Shown here: piece after piece, positions 25,298 through 34,035 of the stretch
Layout: each line of letters opens with the position of its first letter
Position numbering within the stretch: position 1 is the first letter of the stretch
From: Phytohabitans houttuyneae
GTDB taxonomy: Bacteria; Actinomycetota; Actinomycetes; Mycobacteriales; Micromonosporaceae
Assembly (NCBI RefSeq): GCF_011764425.1
Contig: NZ_BLPF01000001.1
Location: 3,525,001-3,589,000, forward strand
Direction of reading: 5' to 3'
Length of the DNA: 64,000 bases
The notes under the pieces: model-generated
Database searches by the model: none
Told to the model about the DNA's origin: nothing
Seen by the model: only the letters and a program-made list of their open reading frames with translations
Translations under genes and position numbers: made by a program

Positions 25298-27619
25298 ATG
25301 CCTTCGCCCCAGTCCTCCCCGTGTGACCGGTTCGCGAATCTTCTGGGTGAGGCCGCGGCTACGGGCTCGTTCAGTGCCCGGCGCACCGCCCGCCCCAACG
25401 ACCTGCGGCTGGAGGTCAGCAGCGTCGGCACGATCGCCCTGCCCGTCCCGGTCCGACAGGCGAAAGAGCTGTGCCTGATAGGTCGGCCAGCCCGGTTCGG
25501 CCAGGGCAAGCAGACGCTGCTGGACGCGCGGGTCCGCGACACGTGGGAGATCCCGAAGAGCCGCCTAAAGATCGACAAGCGGCGGTGGAACGCCACGTTG
25601 CGGCCTGTCCTCGACCGTCTGCGCGCCGATCTCGGCCTGCCGGAGGGATGCGAGCTGATAGCGGAGTTTCACTCGATGCTGGTTTACGCACCGGGCCAGT
25701 TCTTCGCCCCGCACCAGGATTCGGAAAAGGCCGACACCATGATCGGAACCATGGTGGTCACGCTTCCGTCCGTGTCCACGGGCGGCGTGCTCGTGGTCGA
25801 ACACGCCGGCCAGACCGCGACCTACCGGTCCTCGAAGGAATCGCTGTCGTTCGTGGCCTTCTACGCGGACTGCCGCCACCACGTCCGGCCGGTCACGTCG
25901 GGCTACCGGGTCGTGCTGACCTATAACCTGCTACTCAAGGGCGACACGGTCGTCGCGTCGGCGGGCCGGGCAGACCCGGACCGGGCCACCGAACTGGCCG
26001 GCTGCCTCAACGACCACTTCGGTGATTCCGACGAACCCAGGCGCCTGGTCTACCTACTCGACCACGAGTACACCCAACGTGCGCTGAGCTGGGCCCGCCT
26101 CAAGGGAGATGACGCCAGCCGCGCCGCACTGGTACGGGCCGCGGCCCACGAGGCCGACTGCGAGGTCGCCCTGGCCCTGGCGGAGGTACACGAGACCTGG
26201 AGCACCGAGGACGCCGAGCCGTGGGGGTATGGCGGGCGGCGCGCCCACTGGGACGACGACCAGGAAGACGACGAGGAGGACGGGTCCGGGGAGGACGGCT
26301 ACGAACTGCAGGAACTCATCGAATCGACGACCAGCCTCGACTGCTGGCTGGACGAGTCGGGTGAGGCTACGCCTACCTCGTTGACCGTTTTCGACGACGA
26401 GGTGTGCGCGACCACCCCCACGGCGGACCTGTCGCCACACGACTCGTCGTACGAGGGCTACATGGGCAACTACGGCAACACTCTGGACCGCTGGTACCGC
26501 AGAGCAGCGATCGTGGTGTGGCCACGCCGGTGGTCCTACGCGATCCGCGCTCAGGCCTCACCCGGCTGGGCCCTGGACCGGCTCGCCGATCTGGTCCAGG
26601 TCGGTGACGTGGCCGGGGCCCGAGACGCGGCCACCACGCTCGGCTCCTTCTGGAGCGTAGCCGCGGGGGTAAACGGCCAACACCTGCTGGGTAAGGCGCT
26701 CACGGTCGCCCAGGGCTTGGACGAGCCGGGCATCGCGGCCATGCTGCTCGCCCCGTTCCAGATCGAGATGCTGGGCCACACCCATGCGGCATCACTGGCC
26801 CAACTCGCGGCGCACTACGGCGAATCCTGGACCCGCGAGATGGTCGGGGGCTGGTTCGGCCGAGATCGACCGGCACACATGTCATGGCAGACACAGCGGG
26901 CGAGCTGGCTGGCGTCGCTGCCGGCGATCTGCGAAGCCTTGCGCGCCGCGCCCCAGGTCGGCGTGATGGTGGGCGGGCTGCTGTCCGCCGCGGCTTGGAC
27001 CCCGCTGCGGGATGCGATGGCCGAGCTGTCGCGGTTCCCTACCCCAAGCCACCGGCACACGGCGCTGGGCGAACTCGGGCCAGCCGTAGCCGGTCTGCTG
27101 GCGAGTACGACGACCCTCGCGGCAAGAGAGCTGCGCGACGAGATAGTCGCCTTCCTGTGCAGAAGCAATGACGATCTGGTCGTGTGCGCGATGTCCGCGC
27201 TGCGCGCCGCCCACAAGAGCAGGCGCGATACCCACCGCGAGGCGGGACTCGACATCGTTTCCCGCCACTGCACCGTGCGGCTTGCGACTCGGCTGGCCCG
27301 GCCAACCAGGTCCGCCGACGACTGGTCAATCGAGTTGCCGGAGGGATGCCACTGCGAACTGTGCCAGACCCTGGACGCGTTCCTTGCCGACACGGCACGG
27401 CGCTCGTTCGAGTGGCCGCTGGCAGAACAACGGCGCCGGCACGTCCACAGCAGGATCGACCAGGCGGAACTGCCGGTGCACCACCAAACCCGACGCAGCG
27501 GGCGGCCCTACACCCTGGTCCTGACCAAGACGGAGGCGCTCTTCGCACGCGAGCGGGAGGCACGCCGACGCGACCAGACGGATCTTGCCTGGCTCGGCCG
27601 GACCTTCAACATGCGGTGA
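25298..27619 (+). CDS. large 2OG-Fe(II) oxygenase (prolyl-4-hydroxylase-like) with zinc-type tail
   Basis: A 773-residue protein. Residues about 115-210 contain a prolyl-4-hydroxylase-like dioxygenase core: LVYAPGQFFAPHQDSEK gives the His139-x-Asp141 pair, GTMVVTLPS and GGVLVVEH the strands, and HHVRPVTSGYRVVLTYNL the distal His195 and the 2-oxoglutarate-binding Arg204. The rest has an acidic linker near 320-345, a long helical region (430-670) and a C-terminal CHCELC cluster (near 688) that may bind zinc. Proteins with this plan occur in actinobacteria and fungi; the substrate is unknown. The gene is followed by the next one with 40 bp between. Confidence 0.85.
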   Translation: MPSPQSSPCDRFANLLGEAAATGSFSARRTARPNDLRLEVSSVGTIALPVPVRQAKELCLIGRPARFGQGKQTLLDARVRDTWEIPKSRLKIDKRRWNATLRPVLDRLRADLGLPEGCELIAEFHSMLVYAPGQFFAPHQDSEKADTMIGTMVVTLPSVSTGGVLVVEHAGQTATYRSSKESLSFVAFYADCRHHVRPVTSGYRVVLTYNLLLKGDTVVASAGRADPDRATELAGCLNDHFGDSDEPRRLVYLLDHEYTQRALSWARLKGDDASRAALVRAAAHEADCEVALALAEVHETWSTEDAEPWGYGGRRAHWDDDQEDDEEDGSGEDGYELQELIESTTSLDCWLDESGEATPTSLTVFDDEVCATTPTADLSPHDSSYEGYMGNYGNTLDRWYRRAAIVVWPRRWSYAIRAQASPGWALDRLADLVQVGDVAGARDAATTLGSFWSVAAGVNGQHLLGKALTVAQGLDEPGIAAMLLAPFQIEMLGHTHAASLAQLAAHYGESWTREMVGGWFGRDRPAHMSWQTQRASWLASLPAICEALRAAPQVGVMVGGLLSAAAWTPLRDAMAELSRFPTPSHRHTALGELGPAVAGLLASTTTLAARELRDEIVAFLCRSNDDLVVCAMSALRAAHKSRRDTHREAGLDIVSRHCTVRLATRLARPTRSADDWSIELPEGCHCELCQTLDAFLADTARRSFEWPLAEQRRRHVHSRIDQAELPVHHQTRRSGRPYTLVLTKTEALFAREREARRRDQTDLAWLGRTFNMR

Positions 27620-27659
27620 CCAGTAAGCGAAGCAGTGGCCGCCTGGCTAGGATGCCGCG

Positions 27660-28961
27660 GTGCCCGTGTCTCGTAAGCGGAAGAAGAAGTCCCAGTCCGG
27701 CCGCCGGTCCCAGCGTCAGCCAGCAGGTCCTCCGCAGATCAGGGCTTCGCAAGCCGATGCCCTCAGCGAGCTGTTCGCGTACCGTAGCCAGCTCGGCGAG
27801 CACCGCGCCGTGCTGGCCGGGACCGAAGCCCGGGCGATGATCGAGGCCCTGGTCGCGGCTGCTCCAGGATGGTCGGACGACGACCTCGAAGACCATGTGT
27901 GCCTCCGCTACGGCGCGGCGATGGCCCAGTACGACGCCGGCGCGGTGGAGGACGTGGTCAACCCGGACGACCTCGTCCGCGCGCTGCTGACAGCGATCGA
28001 CCAGCGGCTCCACCAGTCGGCCGAGGCAGGCACCGATGTGGCTGTTCTCCGCCGGCTGCTGACGGTTCTCGCTGGTGTGCTGCCGTCACCGCTGAGCGAG
28101 TCCACCCGCGCACTGGTCGCCAAGCACCTCGGCACCCATGCCGCCAGACAGGCCGGACGCGGGCGGGCCGTGACCGGGCCGGTGCTGTGGGCCCATGACG
28201 TCTACGGCACGCGTTGGGCGGTGGTCGCACCGTTCAGCTCGGTAGCCGGCCCGGACCGGTGGTACCTGTGGGACGTGGACACCTGCGGCTACGAGATCGT
28301 CACCATGCACAGCGGGTTCCACCCGACGGTCGAGTCCGCGGTGACGGCTTGGCGCGAGTCGGTCGGCCACGCCGCAGCCGGCGCGGCGGCCTTGACCGTG
28401 GTGGACAACGCGGAAACGCTCGGCGCCCTTCTTCTACGCGGCGATGTCGAAGGCCTCCGGGTCGGCGGGGAGGACCAGGAGCAGTACGCGGAGTTCCTGC
28501 GTAGCCGCCGGCTCGGCCGCACCGTCCGGGACGCGGTCGGCAAGACACGCGGGCAGCCTTCCGTACGGCTGACCGCCGACGAGGCCAGGGAAGGTTTCGC
28601 CCAGCGGCTACGCCAGCTCGGCCACCACGACGGCTCGGACGAGGGCCCGGCCGGCGCTGACGACCTCGCCGCGGAGCTGGCCGACTCCTGGTCCCCGGGC
28701 GATCACCCCACGCTGTATCCGTTCTGTTCGCCGCACAAGGTCGCGGTGGCGGTGCTCCACCTGCGCGACTTCTACAAAGACGAATTCGCCGCCGAACTCG
28801 TCGCCGTGCTGCCCGAATGGATCCGCTTCCTGGCCGAACACACCGCGATGGCAGCGGAACTGACCGAACGCTGCCTCGCATACGCCTCAGGCGAGCTTCA
28901 GTTCCCCGGGATCCTCGACGACCACGGCCGACCGAACCCCATGGCACGAGTGACGGAATAG
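27660..28961 (+). CDS. hypothetical protein, partner of the oxygenase gene
   Basis: A 433-residue protein from GTG 27660 with a basic N-terminal tail (SRKRKKKSQSGRRSQRQ), a helical region (40-145), a beta-rich middle (VLWAHDVYGTRWAVVAPFSS, GYEIVTMHSGFHP) and a helical C-terminal half with the notable YPFCSPHKVAVAVLHLRDF and YKDEFAAELVAVLPEWIRFL. I recognise no family. It lies 40 bp behind the oxygenase gene on the same strand, so the two probably form an operon. Third positions are GC-rich and the frame is uninterrupted, so it looks functional, unlike its decayed neighbours. Confidence 0.8.
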   Translation: MPVSRKRKKKSQSGRRSQRQPAGPPQIRASQADALSELFAYRSQLGEHRAVLAGTEARAMIEALVAAAPGWSDDDLEDHVCLRYGAAMAQYDAGAVEDVVNPDDLVRALLTAIDQRLHQSAEAGTDVAVLRRLLTVLAGVLPSPLSESTRALVAKHLGTHAARQAGRGRAVTGPVLWAHDVYGTRWAVVAPFSSVAGPDRWYLWDVDTCGYEIVTMHSGFHPTVESAVTAWRESVGHAAAGAAALTVVDNAETLGALLLRGDVEGLRVGGEDQEQYAEFLRSRRLGRTVRDAVGKTRGQPSVRLTADEAREGFAQRLRQLGHHDGSDEGPAGADDLAAELADSWSPGDHPTLYPFCSPHKVAVAVLHLRDFYKDEFAAELVAVLPEWIRFLAEHTAMAAELTERCLAYASGELQFPGILDDHGRPNPMARVTE

Positions 28962-28967
28962 AGGCGT

Positions 28968-29850
28968 TACCGACCCGCTTTTGGCCAGGTCGCTGATGAG
29001 TTGGTCGAGCAGTGTCTCCTCGTGTAGTGGAATTTGGTGCTGTGCATAGAGTTGGCGCAGCTGCCGAAACTGACCCTGCTCGCCATCCGCGTCGGCGACG
29101 CCGGTGAGGCCGAGGTAGCTCGCGTAGGTGGCGGTGTCGTAGCGCCAGGGCCTGGCGGCGGGCGCGACGGATCGCACTTGCTCGACAGCGACGAACCCCG
29201 GCCTCGTCGATGTCAGCTCGCACTGTGATCGGGCATCCGTTCGCGGCGAGCCCGGCTATCAGGTCAAGAGCGGCGATCGAGGGGATGCCGTCAGTGCAGA
29301 CGACTGGTGGACAGCGAGGGCCGAGCTCGTCGGCCGCTGCTCGAGGACGGTGGGGTTTTCACAGACGAAGACGGTGACCTTGGTCGATGTTGACCAATTG
29401 GTGGAGATCGAACGGAGGGACAGCCAAAGCGGTTCGCCCGGTGCGGCGGCGCTCCAGCGCGCCGCCGGCCCCGGCCCGAGTAGCGGGAGATTGACGACGA
29501 GCACGCGGGACGACACCGCGTCACAAGCACACCCACGGCCGCCCAGGCCCGCCGCCAGTCTCGACCGGCGCTGAGCGGGCGTGGCAGCCTGTGCGTCACG
29601 GCGATTAGGCGGGACACGGCCCGGCCGAGTTCCTCGCGATAGTCGAGAGCGTGTGCGTCCTGCCACGTGGTTGCGGCCAGTTGTGCCAGTCGTACGCGGG
29701 GTTGCGCCGGCTCGGGAAGCCTGCGCCACACGTGGGATACCTGCTCGATCAGGGTGCGTAGGTTGCCGGATGTTACGCCCAGTTGACCCATCTCCACCGC
29801 CGTCAGGTTGCCACCACTCCACAGGTAGGGCATGGCGTCGACACCTGGCA
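28968..29850 (-). pseudogene. Wadjet type III JetD-like relic (TIGR02679-type)
   Basis: In the minus strand, LAATTWQDAHALDYREELGR and RLPRPLSAGRDWRRAWAAVG match the middle of TIGR02679-type proteins, and after shifts come VSSRVLVVNLPLLGPGP, GEPLWLSLRSI, VFVCENPTVLEQ, ADELGPRCPPVVCTDGIPSI, AALDLIAGLAANGCPITVRA, DIDEAG, ARPWRYDTATYASYLGLT and LLDQLISDLAKSG. The CENP and toprim-like segments are the family's landmarks; the usual FDWGG is read as ADIDEAG. At least two single-base frameshifts (near 29335 and 29185) and lack of the N-terminal third show a dead gene. It is directly fused to the JetC relic. Confidence 0.72.
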
Positions 29851-31257
29851 CATGCACCTGGCGGGCCAGGTCGTACACGGCGACGGCTGGCACCGTCACG
29901 TAGTTGCACCATTCGTCGTGCGCGGTCAGCATGACGTCGAGCGCGAAATCGACAGTCAGGCCCATGAACGATGCCTTGACCGCCGCGTCGACACCGGTCA
30001 TCGCCTCGTCCAACCAGACCCAGCGCGGTGCGTGCGGGCTTGCCGCGTCATAGGCGACCACCGCGGCAGCGAAGAGTGGCTGGGACAGGAGGACCACCTT
30101 CTCCCCGCCGGACTTCGCGGCGTGCCGGGCAGCGTCGAAGACCGCCCAAGGGCTGCCACCGCCGGGTCGGTACTGCAATGACAGGCGCAGCCATCCCCGG
30201 TAGTCCAACGCCTGTGCGAGCTGGTCCTTCCAGTCAGCCGCGCAGTCGGCCGCCGCATCCCCGCGGGCCTCGTCGATCTTGCGTGCCAGGAACGACCGCA
30301 CCACGTCCTGCCGCTCGGCGGAGAGCTCGTGGTATCCACGGGCCAGGGCCGTCACGACGGCGCCGGCGTCCGGGTCGGTGGCATCCGCTTCCCATATCAC
30401 GCGGACCGCGTTGCCGTGCCGTGTCGGGTGCCTCGCGAGCTGCTCGTTGATGTTGGCGAACGTGCGCGCCGTGTAGTCCAGCCGGTCTTTGAAGTGCTCG
30501 ATGAAGGTCGAGCCGAGCAGCGTCGTAAGGACACGTTGTTGCTCGGCGTCGTAGTTGTTCCGCTGCTCGCGGACGCTCGGCCAGCGCGTCGGCGGCCCGG
30601 TGAGGGGGCTGCCATCCGCTGGTCGGATCGGCCAGCACCACGACCTGCTGGATACCAGAGGTCGCCTCGTCGTCCAGCACCCGAGCCTCGCGGTTGGGCA
30701 GCAGGCCCTGCCGCAGCTCCTCCAGCCGCTGGTAGCAGCGTCGCCACGCCCGCTCCTCGTCGGCGGTCTGGGCGTCGACGGCAAGTTCCCGACGAGCCAC
30801 CGCCGCCAGCTCGCGAGCGGCCTGTAGGGTGCGCCGCACCGGCAGGACGAGGCTCACCGGCTCGGCCAACCCACCGTCGACCGCCGCCCACAGCGCCGCT
30901 ATCGCCCTGTCTCTGGCCAGCTCAGCCTCCGCGCGGCGGCGCTCGTGTCCACTGAGGACCTCGTCGGCACGGCCGGCGGCGACCTTCGCGTTCGTCAGGC
31001 GCGTGGTCAGCTCCTCTATCAGTGCGCGGAGCCGGTCGACCTCGGCGTCCAGCTTGTCGCGGCGGCGAAGCTGGTCACGATGGTCAGCACCGAGCGCGGC
31101 TTCCGCGGTGGCCAGGCGGACCCGGGCCTGCCGCAGGCTCACCTCCAGTGTGGACACTTCGTCGGCCGTCGCGTTCCGGGCCTGTTCGCGCGCGTCGAGC
31201 TCCTTTCCGCGATGTCCAGGGCGTCCTGGCGGGCCGCGAGCAGCTCGAGTGTGGCGA
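29850..31257 (-). pseudogene. Wadjet type III JetC-like relic (TIGR02680-type SMC ATPase, C-terminal part)
   Basis: The minus strand codes first for a long coiled coil (EVSLRQARVRLATAEAALGA, LDAEVDRLRALIEELTTRL, ELAAVARRELAVD). After a frameshift near 30580 come REQRNNYDAEQQRVLTTLLG, RTFANINEQLARHPTRHG, RLSLQYRPGG and the SMC-type signature SGGEKVVLLSQPLFAAAVVA, Walker B PRWVWLDEAMTGVDAAVK, VDFALDVMLTAHDEWCNY and VPAVAVYDL. This order matches the C-terminal half of TIGR02680-type proteins. The N-terminal Walker A half is missing; the reading instead joins a primase fragment. It cannot be active. Confidence 0.78.
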
Positions 31258-31674
31258 GGTCGAGGAACAGGGTCAGCCCGTCCCGGCGACGCCGGCCTTG
31301 CGGCGGCGCGGCGACGAGGTTGCCGAAGCCGCCCTCGGGCAGGACGTCCTGGTTTGGGAACAGGCGGTCGTAGGAGCGCAGGTCCATCGATCCACGCAGC
31401 ACGATCGCCTCGTGCACCAGCGCAGTGCCGACGGAACGTGCGACAGCGGCGGAGACCGCCTCGGTCAAGAACACACGTCGGTCCGCGCCCGAAACCGGTC
31501 GGCGTACAAGGCCAGCTTGTCCTCGACCGGCGACGCCATCACGACCAACCCCGGTGGGGCGACCGCCGCAGAAAGCTGCTCAGGCGCCGGAGCGGTAACC
31601 TGTCCACGCAAATCCAACAGTCGCGACAGGCGCGTATTCTCGCCGCGCAGCCGCTGACGCGCCCGCGCTTCGTC
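31258..31674 (-). pseudogene. TOTE-system primase relic
   Basis: The minus strand begins LRGENTRLSRLLDLRGQ and VMASPVEDKLALYADRFRAR-TDV, the N-terminal leader of TOTE-type archaeo-eukaryotic primase/helicase proteins. After a deletion of about 120 residues and a frame change it continues VFLTEAVSAAVARSVGTALV, RGSMDLRSYDRLFPNQDVLP, EGGFGNLVAAPPQGRRRRDG and LTLFLDLATLE. SYDRLFPNQD and GFGNLIALP are hallmarks of the family. It then fuses to the JetC coiled coil. An in-frame stop precedes the fragment at 31675. The helicase part is absent. Confidence 0.8.
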
Positions 31675-31712
31675 CTAACGGTCCCGGCCGGCGTATCACA
31701 GAACGCCCTCCG

Positions 31713-33029
31713 CTAGCCGACCAACTCCGCCACCACGTTGGCAATAGCCACGCGCATGGGGTCCGGGTTGGCCCACGACCAGTTGGGGTGTGCGCGATTC
31801 GTCAGCAGCGCCAGCACCAACTTCCGCTTCGGCTCCACCAACAGTGACGTACCCGTAAATCCTGTATGCCCGAACGTCGCCGCCGTCGAAAGCTTGCCCA
31901 TAAACCATGGCTGCCGCAGCACCACGCCCAGCCCATGGTCCGACGGCCGCCCCGGCCGCTCGGGATCGACCGCCGGCAGCCCGCGGTTGGCATTGGTCAG
32001 CATCGCCTTGACGGTGGCGGCCTTCAGGACGCCGCCACCACCGTCCAGCAACATCTGCCCGATCGCGGCCACGTCACGGGCGGTCGCGAAGATGCCGGCG
32101 CTGCCCGCCACGCCGCCCATCTGGTTGGCGACATCGTCGTGCACGGTGCCGCGCAGCAGCCCTCGCGACGAACGCGCGTCCGTCGCCACCAGCCGCTCCT
32201 TCGACGAGACCCACCCCAGCGGCTTGAACCCCGTGTCCCGCAACCCCATCGGCCCCGTCAGCTCGGCCTTCAGCGCGCGGTCGAGCGTGACGCCGGTGAC
32301 CTTCTCGACGAGTTGGGCGGCCACCATCAGCCCGGTGCTGGAGTAGCGGAACACCTTCCCAGGCACGGCCCCCTTAACGAGCGGCGTCGCGAGCACCGCC
32401 TTGCGCTTGGCGGCCAGGTCCGGCAGGCCGGCCACCGTGGCGCCGACGGGCAGGCCACTCGTGTGGGTCAGCAGCATGCGGACCGTGACGTCCGCCTTGC
32501 CCGCGCCCGTGAAGTCCGGCAAATATTCGACCACCGGCGCCGCGAGGTCGAGCTTCCCCTTGTCGACCTGCCGCAGCACGAGAATGGCCGTGTACACCTT
32601 GGTCAGCGACGCGAGGTCGAACACCGAGTCGGCCCGCATCGCGACGCGCCTGGCGGCCGGCAGCTCAACCGGCCCGGCGTTGTAGCGCAGCGCGTGACCG
32701 ACCGCCACCTGCGCCTTGACCTTGCCGTCGACCATGACCAGCGCAACCGCCCCAGCGTAGGTCGGGTGCTTCGGATTCTCCTTGGTCGGCTTGAGGAAGC
32801 GCTCCAGCTCAGCCGCCAACTTGTCGTCCCGCACCGCGGCCGGCGCCGACGGCGACGCCGAAGCGGACGGCCCAGCAGAACGTCCCGGAGGCGACGACAC
32901 CGGCCCGGCCGACGAGGACTCGCCAGGCGTCGCCCACGTCGCGGAGGAAGGCTGCGGCCCGCAGCCAGCCAGCCCCGCGGTGGCGGCGGCCAGGCCGGCA
33001 CCCAGGACGGTTCGGCGAGACACGGACAC
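31713..33029 (-). CDS. serine hydrolase, class C beta-lactamase/esterase fold, Tat-lipoprotein
   Basis: A 438-residue exported hydrolase. SRRTVLGAGLAAATAGLAGC is a twin-arginine signal with a lipobox ending at Cys23, followed by a Ser/Pro/Ala-rich linker (25-65). The catalytic domain has SLTK (Ser141, Lys144), YSS within FRYSSTGLMVAAQ (about 230), and GHTG in ATFGHTGFTGTSLLV (about 388), the three active-site motifs of the serine beta-lactamase-like superfamily (Pfam Beta-lactamase). Members include D-Ala-D-Ala peptidases and esterases; the precise activity cannot be told. A dispersed repeat copy lies just upstream. Confidence 0.93.
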   Translation of the reverse strand: MSVSRRTVLGAGLAAATAGLAGCGPQPSSATWATPGESSSAGPVSSPPGRSAGPSASASPSAPAAVRDDKLAAELERFLKPTKENPKHPTYAGAVALVMVDGKVKAQVAVGHALRYNAGPVELPAARRVAMRADSVFDLASLTKVYTAILVLRQVDKGKLDLAAPVVEYLPDFTGAGKADVTVRMLLTHTSGLPVGATVAGLPDLAAKRKAVLATPLVKGAVPGKVFRYSSTGLMVAAQLVEKVTGVTLDRALKAELTGPMGLRDTGFKPLGWVSSKERLVATDARSSRGLLRGTVHDDVANQMGGVAGSAGIFATARDVAAIGQMLLDGGGGVLKAATVKAMLTNANRGLPAVDPERPGRPSDHGLGVVLRQPWFMGKLSTAATFGHTGFTGTSLLVEPKRKLVLALLTNRAHPNWSWANPDPMRVAIANVVAELVG

Positions 33030-33081
33030 GGCGTGGATCGTGCCACGCCCACAGACCTGTGCAAAACCCCGAAGAAGATGA

Positions 33082-33139
33082 GAGCTACCGCGACGTCCGC
33101 GGTGGTCCGGACCGTTGCTCCCGCGGCCTCACCCTCCGC
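33082..33139 (+). repeat. dispersed repeat, copy D (short form)
   Basis: GAGCTACCGCGACGTCCGCG, GTGGTCCGGACCGTTG and CTCCCGCGGCCTCACCCTCC, forward, 52 bp from the start of the serine hydrolase gene. This is the only copy on a 5' flank. Confidence 0.88.
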
Positions 33140-33239
33140 TGTGCAGGACCTCACCCCAAGCAACCGGCTACGCCGGTCCAACCCGCCGCCCGGCCCCGCT
33201 CACCGCCATAGGGGCGGCCACCGGTCACCCAGTCCTGTG

Positions 33240-33750
33240 ATCATGGACGTCGACGCCCTCCAAAGGGGCAGCACGTCCACGATCCGCCGGAACCACGCCG
33301 ACCGCCACCGAGTTGGGCAAAGCATGCCGGCGATGACGTCGAGGTTGCCGCGCACGTGGCTGGCGTCGGGTCGGACGATCGCGGTCTGGAGGCCTGTGGG
33401 CATCGAGACGACCAGCTCAACCCGCCCAAACCCTCGCGCCTTCAAGGAGCGCAGAAAGACGGCCTCGCAGTAGGTGGCCGGCCAGGAACGTGTACGCGAA
33501 CGCGCCGGCGGCCAGAGAGCGGTCACGAAACATGGCGACTTCCCCGTCCAGGTCGGCGTAGATCCGGCAAACCTCGGACTTGGAGATCCCGCTGTCGGCG
33601 CCCAGCTGTCTGCGGCGGCGGTTGTCAATGATCATCGACGGAGCTGGTCCAAGACCTGCAGCAAGGCAGACTGACCCAGGACCAACACGTGTACTCCGTC
33701 TTCGATCACGCGCTGGATCGATTCTGCGGGCTGCAGCCGACCCGGCGCAT
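33240..33750 (-). pseudogene. IS256-family transposase relic
   Basis: Two minus-strand frames carry RQLGADSGISKSEVCRIYAD, LDGEVAMFRDRSLAAGAFAY and TFLAGHLLRGRL, and then ATYCEAVFLRSLKARGFGRV and ELVVSMPTGLQTAI, the middle of an IS256-type transposase (SKSEVSRIC, LD.EV..FR.R.L....FPY, and FLRSLKARGL.GVELV). The DDE aspartates are not preserved in a single frame and both ends are missing. A further fragment (LQRVLQVL-like) lies near 33640-33700. Confidence 0.78.
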
Positions 33751-34035
33751 CGCTTGCCACTTCGCGGCGAGGCTGACCCGGACCCTGACCGTTCTGCGCT
33801 GGTCCGAGCCGTGCCCAGCTGCGGTCGCACCTCGAACCTGGCCAGCTCGGCCACGCCTTTGGACGCCAACGCTTCATCACCGGCCCGCCGAAGTCACCGA
33901 CGGCCTGCCGGGTGTTCGGCGCAGAAACTCTGGACAGCATCGAGTCCGCGGTGGCAGCCCCACGGCTTGCTCGAGGCCAGCGACGGCCACCACGTGTACT
34001 GGGGCGACCGCTCGAAGCGGCCCAACCCGACGAAG
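33751..34035. other. region without a recognised gene
   Basis: About 285 bases between the IS256 relic and the end of the S8 protease gene. A short plus-strand stretch around 33960-34030 reads HGLLEASDGHHVYWGDRS, reminiscent of the start of prolyl iminopeptidases, but is too short to call. Nothing else is seen. Confidence 0.4.

Noticed and set aside
33960-34030. Short similarity to the beginning of prolyl iminopeptidase (EASDGHHVYW)
   Set aside because: Only about 12 residues, no downstream motif, in a region of mixed relics.
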